DNA from: RXOA01 sp964554715
GTDB taxonomy: Bacteria > Bipolaricaulota > Bipolaricaulia > UBA7950 > UBA9294
Reading direction: 5' to 3'
Assembly (NCBI GenBank): GCA_964554715.1
Contig: CAZKPU010000018.1
Span: 1 to 28,455, forward strand
DNA length: 28,455 bases
This document shows, in pieces, positions 22,873 to 28,455 of the stretch. The translations under genes and the position numbers were made by a program. The stretch's first letter is position 1; each line of letters starts with the position of its first letter. The notes under the pieces were generated by a model. The model saw only the letters and a program-made list of their open reading frames with translations, was not told where the DNA came from and searched no databases.

Positions 22873-23544
22873 TTACTCCTCCGCCCCCTCGAGAATCGCA
22901 AGGCTCTTGCTGGCTCCGATCCGGGTCGCTCCCGCTTCGATCATCGCCATCGCCGTCTCGTAATCCCGGATCCCGCCGGCTGCTTTGACACCGATCTCGA
23001 CACCGACCGTCCTGCGCATCAGCGCCACCGCCTCAACCGTCGCGCCTCCCGGCCCGAACCCCGTTGATGTCTTGACGAAGTTCGCGCCGGCCGCCTTGGC
23101 AAGGACGGAACCGAAGGTGATCTCCTCTTCCGTGAGCCATGCGATCTCGAGGATAACCTTCACCTCGACCGGTCGGCGAGCTCGGCGCGCTGCGCTACAG
23201 ACGCTGAGGATGTCTTCGAGAACCCTTTGATGCGCCTTCTGCTTGAGCGCCGCGACATTGATCACCATATCCAGTTCGTCCGCGCCATCGGCGATTGCGC
23301 GTTCGGCCTCGATCCCCTTCACAGCCGCCGTGTTCATCCCGTGCGGGAATCCGATGACGGTGCAAACCTTCGCCTCACTCTCCGACAACATCTCCTTTGC
23401 CAGCCGAACGTGGCATGGGTTGATGCAAACCGATGCGAAACCGTTCGCATCCGCCTCGGCACACAGCGTGCGCACGGCTTCGTCGCTCGCCGTTGGGCCG
23501 AGCAGCGTGTGATCGATCATCTTCGCCAGTTCTCTGCGCTTCAT
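22873..23544 (-). CDS. deoC: Deoxyribose-phosphate aldolase
   Basis: DeoC cleaves 2-deoxyribose-5-phosphate to glyceraldehyde-3-phosphate and acetaldehyde (deoxynucleoside catabolism). The 223-residue class I aldolase shows the Schiff-base Lys158 in FVKTSTGFG, the second Lys187 in VKAAGGIRD and Asp92 in DELDMVINV. The start ATG at 23544 has AAGGAGG, positioned just after the stop of the acetyltransferase gene 12 bases upstream. All catalytic residues are intact. Confidence 0.96.
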   Translation of the reverse strand: MKRRELAKMIDHTLLGPTASDEAVRTLCAEADANGFASVCINPCHVRLAKEMLSESEAKVCTVIGFPHGMNTAAVKGIEAERAIADGADELDMVINVAALKQKAHQRVLEDILSVCSAARRARRPVEVKVILEIAWLTEEEITFGSVLAKAAGANFVKTSTGFGPGGATVEAVALMRRTVGVEIGVKAAGGIRDYETAMAMIEAGATRIGASKSLAILEGAEE

Positions 23545-23556
23545 GGTTCCTCCTTG

Positions 23557-24411
23557 TCAGCTGCTCATCTCGAGGATTCCCGCCCTGGACAATCTCTCCA
23601 TCAGCAAGAAGCTTCTCCCCGCTTCATGCACAAACCCCGAAACCAGGAAGTGATCATCAAACAACAGCTCCAGTGCATCACGCAAGCCGATCCGCCATAG
23701 ACGCCGCTCCGGGCTCTCATAGGCTTCGATCGATGCCGGAACCTCCACCAAGACAACGTCCTCTCGCGGATCACGGATCGGCCCAACAAGCGCACGGTTC
23801 CCCGCCTCGTCCAGCCTCGTTTTCGTGACCAATTCCATGGCATCCAACCCAAGCCGGAAATGGTGAGGCGCACGCCGCCGATCGACAAGACCATGGACTC
23901 TCGGTGCATCCAGCCACCATTCCATCACCACGCGATCCGTAGCCATTCCCCGGTCGCTCGGGTTGTCCAGGGTTCCATACAGATCCCGCTCATACCGTAC
24001 ACCGATCGCACCCAGTTTGTTGAGCGCAAAGCACATGTCGGCACCGTTCAACGGATCCACTGCCCAGCGGACAACGGCAACATCCCGCTTCACCAACAGC
24101 CGACGCTCCTCCAGTCGAAGATGGTATCCCACTCCCTGGCTTCGCCGCGTCGGCACCACGCCGCAGAACAGCGTCAATCGAGACGGAACATGTCCGGATC
24201 GACTGACCACATCAACCAGGCAGCCGATCAGCTGGGGATTCGCATCGGCATCATTGACCGCACCGAGAATCGTGCCTCCGGCGCGGTGCAGCGCAACGAG
24301 CACGTGTGCGGGGATCACTTCACGTTCCGGCGATCCGGTAATCCGTTGGATCGTGCGCTCGCAGACAAGAAGCTCCTTGGCGCTTCCCAACGGTTCGACG
24401 ACGATGCTCAT
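23557..24411 (-). CDS. COG3375-type GNAT acetyltransferase family protein
   Basis: The 284-residue protein begins at ATG 24411, overlapping the GGDEF gene stop as ATGA. It follows the pattern of the COG3375 predicted acetyltransferases: VIPAHVLVALHRAGGTILGA, a V-P-x-x-RSQGVGYHLRLEER acetyl-CoA-binding loop, RWAVDPLNGADMCFALNKLGA, YERDLYGTL and TDRVVMEWWL. The acceptor substrate is unknown; relatives sometimes lie near chorismate or menaquinone genes, which is not the case here. It is in the middle of the era operon, so its role may simply be housekeeping. Cytoplasmic, no membrane segment. Confidence 0.75.
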   Translation of the reverse strand: MSIVVEPLGSAKELLVCERTIQRITGSPEREVIPAHVLVALHRAGGTILGAVNDADANPQLIGCLVDVVSRSGHVPSRLTLFCGVVPTRRSQGVGYHLRLEERRLLVKRDVAVVRWAVDPLNGADMCFALNKLGAIGVRYERDLYGTLDNPSDRGMATDRVVMEWWLDAPRVHGLVDRRRAPHHFRLGLDAMELVTKTRLDEAGNRALVGPIRDPREDVVLVEVPASIEAYESPERRLWRIGLRDALELLFDDHFLVSGFVHEAGRSFLLMERLSRAGILEMSS

Positions 24412-27143
24412 GGCTGCCGTTCGTCGTGATGACGCCTTTTCTCGATGTACAACAGGCGGTCCGCTTCGTCGAGGATGGTTTCGATCGAGCGAGGATCGCC
24501 GGGAACTCGCGTCACCGTTCCGATGCTGAGGCCGATCGGACATCCCTTTTCCCGCAGAGCCTCTCCCATCTCCTTGGCCTTTTCCTGGAGCCGTTCGGCG
24601 ATCGCTTCGGCCTCTTGGCCGGTCTCCGGCATCAACACCAGCAACTCATCGCCTCCATATCGGATCACCTTGTCGGCAATTCGAACGTTTTCCTTAACCA
24701 TCGCCGCAACCCGGCACAAGACTTCGTCACCTTCCAGATGGCCGAGGCGGTTGTTGACGGCGCGGAAACCGTCGATGTCGATCATCATCAGCGTCAGCGA
24801 GTGCCCGTAGCGATCGCAACGCGAGACCTCCTCGGCAAGCTGCTCGTTGAAGTAGTGCCGATTGTATAGTCTGGTCAGCGGATCGCGGATCGCCTGCTCT
24901 CGAAGCCGCGCTTGCGACCTGTGATGGGCCAGTGCTACGGCGAATTCGCTTGCGACCATCTCCAGCGTACGGCGATCATCGGAGTTAAAGTAGCTCTGCA
25001 CAGGGCTTTCGACGTTGAGAACCCCAAGCAACTCATCACTCAGGAGCACCGGCACGGCCAATTCGGATCGGATCCCCTCATACGCCCGAATGTACCGCGG
25101 GTCCTTCGATACATCGTCAACGATCAGAGGACGCTTTTCCTGTGCCACCCATCCGGCGATCCCGTGTCCGATCGACGTCTCATACCCACTGATGATCATT
25201 CGAACCTTTCCGCTCCCCCGGATGCTGTGAACCACCAGCTTCTCCCCCTCCAGCAACAGCACAGCCGTCTGCTGGTAGTCGAACTCCTCATCAAGGAAGT
25301 CCAACACGCCGAGGATCATCTCATCGGACGTCCGCGCGCTTGCCAGCTCTTGGGCAAGCGCGTAGATCCTTCCCACCGTTGCACGCTGGTATACCTCGGC
25401 GATGACCAGACTCAATTGAGAGGCAAACGCGCCGATGATCTCACGATCTTCCTTCCGGAACGCAGAGAGTTTTCTGCTCTCGACACTGATCACGCCATAC
25501 GGGTATCTCCGTCCGGGGATCGGTACCGCGACTTCGGACTGCATCCCCAGTTCATCGTTTCGGTGCCGCACGACGGCATGCGTGTCACCACAGCAGGCGA
25601 TCTCACCGCTCTGCGCGGCCCGGTGGCAAGGCCCTTCGCCATCAAGAGGGATCCGGAATCCGACGTCCGGCAACTGCGTATTGCCTTGGAGTTCCTCGAT
25701 GATCGCAGATCCGGCAAGCTCGAGGAACGGGCCGTCCCGCAACAGGATCGAGCACAGGTCATACCCCATGTCATTCCGCAACCGCCGCGCCGCTTCCGTG
25801 CACATCTCAGTCAGATCGTCCCCGCACATCAACCGCTGAGGAAGCATCGACAGCCCCTGCAGCCTTTCTTTCTGCTTGCGGAGCCGATGAATCTTGTACA
25901 TCCGCTCGACCGCCAGTGCGGCGAAGTTGGCAAGGGCCGCGACAGGTTCGATCGAGTCCGCCGTCGGTGCACTACCATCGATCGGATCATCGATCGAGAT
26001 GTGCCCGATGATCCCGGCTTCCCCTCGCAGCGGAATGAACAGGAAGTCGTCTTTGTTCCACTTCCCTTCAATGGAGATCGTCCCGGCAAGCCCCTCAAGG
26101 CTTTGCCATGGCACTCGATCATGCGGAATGTAGTACGCAGCTCCGAGCCGGAACGTCTCTTGGAACGCCAACGCCCGATCTTCCGGCGGCATCGGATCCA
26201 CCGACCGAATTGCAGCAAGTTCCTTCTCGCTCAACCCAGACGCGAGCACTTTGTAGACCCGTCCATCAAACGGGTTCTCCTCCGCTAGGTCGTACAACGC
26301 GACGATCGCTCTCCGGAACCCCGCCGACTCGGTGATCGCGTCCAACACCCGCTGTAGGACCGTATCGATGTCGGTTTCGGAAAGGATCGATTCGCCGAGT
26401 CCAACCGAAATCTCGTATAGGTGTGCCAGTCTGCGTTCGATGGTGATGTCGCGCGCCATGCCGACCAGCCTCATGTTTCCACCATCGCGCATCCACTCGG
26501 CTCGGATCTCGGCGAAAATCGTGCTTCCATCCCGGTGCTTCAGCTCACACAACGTGCTGCGCCCTCTGGACCGGTCCGGCGGAGACTCCAGTCGGGCAAG
26601 AATCCGCGGCAGGTCGCTTCCCGCGATCAGCTCCTTCGCCGGCCGCCCGACGATCTCCTCACGCCCCCCCCCGAACATCGAGGTGAACGCATCGTTGGCG
26701 TAGGTGATCGTCCCGTCCGCGATTTCGAATACGCCGAACGGGCTACGCTCGGCAAGGCGATGATCTCCGGGCGATACGCCGATCGTCGCCGCGTCTCCGA
26801 AGAAGTGGTGGATGTCCCGTTTCAGTTCGATCGGTGTGCGTGCGTACGAGACATAGACACCGTATGCGCTGGCCTGAAACCCCATCGTATTCGATTGAAC
26901 CATCGACAGGATGCGTTCACCAGGGACCGCCTGGCTGAGTTTCTTCAGGTTCTCGAGTCCGTTTCCGCAGACATCGACGACCACCAAATCGAACGACCGC
27001 CGTTGGTCGGCGTCGAGCAGCTCCACAACATTCGTGAATTCTTCTACATCAAACCCAGCCGAGGTGAGCAGTGGACGAACCCCATCCCGGCGGCTGGATT
27101 CAAACGGCAGAAGCGCCACACGACGCGACTTCGACACGCTCAA
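24408..27143 (-). CDS. Multi-domain sensor diguanylate cyclase (REC-like, PAS, three GAF, GGDEF)
   Basis: The 911-residue soluble protein probably makes cyclic di-GMP. In order: a degenerate receiver-like domain (1-120), PAS (about 128-245, ITYANDAFTSMFGGG), GAF-1 (about 258-430), GAF-2 (about 440-590), GAF-3 (about 595-740, GHGIAGWVAQEKRPLIVDD), then GGDEF (about 750-911). The active loop is RYGGDEL at 828-834, with Leu in place of the usual Phe. An inhibitory I-site RIAD (821-824) stands five residues before it, as in feedback-regulated cyclases. No membrane helix is seen, so signals are cytoplasmic. The TTG start at 27143 overlaps the era stop (TTGA), with GGGGAGG six bases upstream; GTG two codons later is an alternative. 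A run of nine G (9 C at 26664-26672, plus strand) lies in the PAS coding region. Confidence 0.92.
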   Translation of the reverse strand: MSVSKSRRVALLPFESSRRDGVRPLLTSAGFDVEEFTNVVELLDADQRRSFDLVVVDVCGNGLENLKKLSQAVPGERILSMVQSNTMGFQASAYGVYVSYARTPIELKRDIHHFFGDAATIGVSPGDHRLAERSPFGVFEIADGTITYANDAFTSMFGGGREEIVGRPAKELIAGSDLPRILARLESPPDRSRGRSTLCELKHRDGSTIFAEIRAEWMRDGGNMRLVGMARDITIERRLAHLYEISVGLGESILSETDIDTVLQRVLDAITESAGFRRAIVALYDLAEENPFDGRVYKVLASGLSEKELAAIRSVDPMPPEDRALAFQETFRLGAAYYIPHDRVPWQSLEGLAGTISIEGKWNKDDFLFIPLRGEAGIIGHISIDDPIDGSAPTADSIEPVAALANFAALAVERMYKIHRLRKQKERLQGLSMLPQRLMCGDDLTEMCTEAARRLRNDMGYDLCSILLRDGPFLELAGSAIIEELQGNTQLPDVGFRIPLDGEGPCHRAAQSGEIACCGDTHAVVRHRNDELGMQSEVAVPIPGRRYPYGVISVESRKLSAFRKEDREIIGAFASQLSLVIAEVYQRATVGRIYALAQELASARTSDEMILGVLDFLDEEFDYQQTAVLLLEGEKLVVHSIRGSGKVRMIISGYETSIGHGIAGWVAQEKRPLIVDDVSKDPRYIRAYEGIRSELAVPVLLSDELLGVLNVESPVQSYFNSDDRRTLEMVASEFAVALAHHRSQARLREQAIRDPLTRLYNRHYFNEQLAEEVSRCDRYGHSLTLMMIDIDGFRAVNNRLGHLEGDEVLCRVAAMVKENVRIADKVIRYGGDELLVLMPETGQEAEAIAERLQEKAKEMGEALREKGCPIGLSIGTVTRVPGDPRSIETILDEADRLLYIEKRRHHDERQP

Positions 27144-28051
27144 CCCCGTCCTCCCCCGCCGGCAAGATCATCGATCGCCTCGGTGTCCCTTGTCCAGCCC
27201 CGAAGCACGTTCACCTTGAGATCCAAGAAGATGCGGCGCCCGAAAAGGGTTTCGATGTCCCGGCGGGCCTCCGAGCCGATCCGCTTGATCATCGCCCCCC
27301 GTTTCCCGATCAGAATCCCCTTCTGCGACTCCCTTTCTACCAGTAGCTCGGCACGGATGTCCAGTAGCTCATCGTCCTCCCGCGGATCGATCGATTTGAC
27401 CCGGACAGCCACGGAATACGGAACCTCCTCGCGGATGTGCAGAAAGACCTTCTCCCGGATGAGTTCCTCGATAAGGAACTCGTTGGACTCGTCGATCCGC
27501 ACGTCTTCGGGAAAGATCGCACCCGCCGCCGGAAGGCGGGCGATCGTCGTCGCCAGAAGGTCTCCCAGCCGGTTCGGATCAGCCAGCCCTTGTCTCGCCG
27601 AGACCGGAAACAGCTCCTCAAACCGATCGAGAGCATCGTAGGCAAGGAGCGTCTCCTCGACTGCGTTCCCTTGAGCCGCGTCCACCTTGTTGACGAGAAG
27701 AAAGGCAGGCACATCGCCGATCTCCATCTGCTCGAAGACGCGTGCATCGTACGCCGACACCTTTCCCCATGGCTCGACAACGTAGTAGATGAGATCGACG
27801 CCTCGCAGAGCTCGAAACGCCTCACGGAGGATGTGGCGGCTGAGCTTGTTCGTGGGCCGGTGAAGCCCGGGTGTATCGACAAACACAATCTGCGCGGCCG
27901 GGACGGTGTAGATGCAGCGGATCCGGTTGCGTGTCGTTTGCGGCTTCGGCGAGGTGATCAGGAGCTTCTCGCCCATCATTGCATTCAGCAGCGTCGATTT
28001 TCCCACATTGGTTTGACCGAGAATCCCGACAAATCCGGCACGATGCTGCAT
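27140..28051 (-). CDS. era: GTPase Era
   Basis: Era binds 16S rRNA near the anti-SD and assists 30S assembly. The 303-residue protein shows G1 GQTNVGKS (12-19), G2 QTTRN, G3 DTPG (59-62), G4 NKVD (121-124), G5 SAR, and a C-terminal KH domain (about 200-290, GILIGKRGAMIKRIG). The ATG at 28051 has a GGAAGGGG-type SD directly after the stop of a possible 11-codon leaderless ORF. It opens the long minus-strand operon and its stop overlaps the GGDEF start. Confidence 0.97.
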   Translation of the reverse strand: MQHRAGFVGILGQTNVGKSTLLNAMMGEKLLITSPKPQTTRNRIRCIYTVPAAQIVFVDTPGLHRPTNKLSRHILREAFRALRGVDLIYYVVEPWGKVSAYDARVFEQMEIGDVPAFLLVNKVDAAQGNAVEETLLAYDALDRFEELFPVSARQGLADPNRLGDLLATTIARLPAAGAIFPEDVRIDESNEFLIEELIREKVFLHIREEVPYSVAVRVKSIDPREDDELLDIRAELLVERESQKGILIGKRGAMIKRIGSEARRDIETLFGRRIFLDLKVNVLRGWTRDTEAIDDLAGGGGRG

Positions 28052-28066
28052 CGACCCCGCCCCTTC

Positions 28067-28102
28067 CTACAATGGTTTGCTGACTGCGCCTGCGAACCTC
28101 AT
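28067..28102 (-). CDS. Possible 11-codon leaderless upstream ORF before era
   Basis: The ATG at 28102 lies seven bases after the predicted -10, so it could be the first codon of the transcript. It reads MRFAGAVSKPL and stops at 28067. The era SD begins directly after this stop. It may be a chance ORF. No function is claimed. Confidence 0.25.
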   Translation of the reverse strand: MRFAGAVSKPL

Positions 28103-28109
28103 GTGTTTG

Positions 28110-28138
28110 AGTATAGATCCCTGGGTTCGCGTTGTAAA
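28110..28138 (-). promoter_or_regulatory. Predicted era promoter
   Basis: TTTACA (28138-28133), a 17-base spacer and TATACT (28115-28110) form a strong sigma70-type promoter. Predicted +1 is at 28103 or 28102. Its -35 bases are the complement of those used by the opposite promoter. Confidence 0.7.
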
Positions 28139-28160
28139 GATAACTCTCACCATCTATACT
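28132..28160 (+). promoter_or_regulatory. Predicted hutI promoter giving a leaderless transcript
   Basis: TTGTAA (28132-28137), a 17-base spacer and TATACT (28155-28160) are followed by seven bases and the ATG at 28168. The +1 therefore falls on, or one base before, the start codon. No SD is present. Confidence 0.7.
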
Positions 28161-28167
28161 TTCGCCT

Positions 28168-28455
28168 ATGAGGACCGTTGTTCGGGGGATCGGGAAGCTG
28201 GTGACCGCAACCGGTCGCAGGCCTGTCTCCGGTTCGCAGATGGAGGATCTCGAGACACAAACCGATACTGCAATCCTCATCGAAGACGGGGTCATTCAAG
28301 GCGTTTGCTCCGAGGCAGCACAGATTCGGAAACGTGTGGACCATGTCATCGATGCCGGCGGTCGATTGGCGATCCCGGGGTTCGTTGATCCTCATACACA
28401 AACGGCGATACGACCTGTCGGTTTGTGCCGTTCTGGAAATATACGTTCATCAGCT
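28168..28455 (+). CDS. hutI: Probable imidazolonepropionase, N-terminal part (cut by window end)
   Basis: The first ~96 codons match the N-terminal composite domain of imidazolonepropionases: GIGKLVTATG, the QMEDLETQTDTAILIEDGVI stretch (family: SMQDLHVIEDA...), VIDAGGRLAIPGFVDPHT. HutI opens imidazolone-5-propionate in histidine degradation using a metal bound by HxH. Here the second His is replaced: DPHT is followed by Q, and the last ~60 bases no longer match the family. In another frame they read RRYDLSVCAVLEIY, which does resemble the following family segment. I suspect sequence errors near the contig end rather than a broken gene. Other amidohydrolases cannot be fully excluded. Confidence 0.65.
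   Translation, partial: MRTVVRGIGKLVTATGRRPVSGSQMEDLETQTDTAILIEDGVIQGVCSEAAQIRKRVDHVIDAGGRLAIPGFVDPHTQTAIRPVGLCRSGNIRSSA

Noticed and set aside
24912..26288. 458-codon plus-strand frame inside the GGDEF gene
   Set aside because: It is an antisense shadow of a clearly multi-domain sensor gene, and its composition is His/Arg/Pro-rich with no family pattern.

Overview
The window is a scaffold piece of about 28.5 kb from a bacterium with moderately high GC. Two 10-N assembly gaps sit at 19964-19973 and 20807-20816, and a gene is cut off at each end. Bacterial markers (era, recO, pheS, cysS, fabF, panB, an F1 epsilon subunit) settle the domain. I cannot name the phylum from sequence alone. A deep-branching, little-studied lineage is plausible: the antiporter operon follows the Mbh (membrane-bound hydrogenase) gene order known from Thermococcales and Thermotogae, and atpC stands alone. 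Genes are tightly packed, with start/stop overlaps, many GTG or TTG starts and good Shine-Dalgarno (SD) sites inside operons. Several first genes of transcription units start at or within a few bases of the predicted +1. No stretch above 300 bases lacks a gene, and I see no tRNA, rRNA, IS element or CRISPR array.

Layout. 1-1912 (+): the end of an acyl-CoA ligase and an M20 amidohydrolase, closed by a strong hairpin at 1949-1984 that probably also ends the facing operon. 2013-7865 (-): cysS, a 30-residue Cys/Trp-rich membrane peptide, a two-domain secreted protein, a maf gene with a translated 36-bp minisatellite at its 5' end, panB and an unrecognised 424-aa protein. 7995-8453 (+): a small export-type membrane protein. 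8484-19250 (-): one co-directional run of pepQ, a PKD lipoprotein, an Mbh-order Na+/H+ antiporter module (mrpE, F, G, an MbhD-solute-binding-domain fusion, an MbhE-MnhB fusion, mrpC, mrpD), a HAD-IIA phosphatase whose 3' end is tandemly triplicated, and a three-gene ABC-2 exporter. 19403-20421 (+): pheS, interrupted by a gap. 20541-28051 (-): an operon of era, a 911-aa PAS/GAF/GGDEF sensor, a COG3375-type acetyltransferase, deoC, recO, atpC and fabF (gap inside). 28168-28455 (+): start of a probable hutI.

The most unusual points are: (1) a membrane antiporter subunit of the DUF4040/MbhD type fused to a family-3 solute-binding-like domain; (2) two independent short tandem duplications exactly at gene ends (maf 5' end, HAD 3' end); (3) a symmetric back-to-back promoter pair between era and hutI whose -35 boxes occupy the same bases and whose +1 sites fall on ATG codons on both strands; (4) a strong excess of the palindrome CGATCG over the whole window (about 75 by my reading against roughly 9 expected from base composition).
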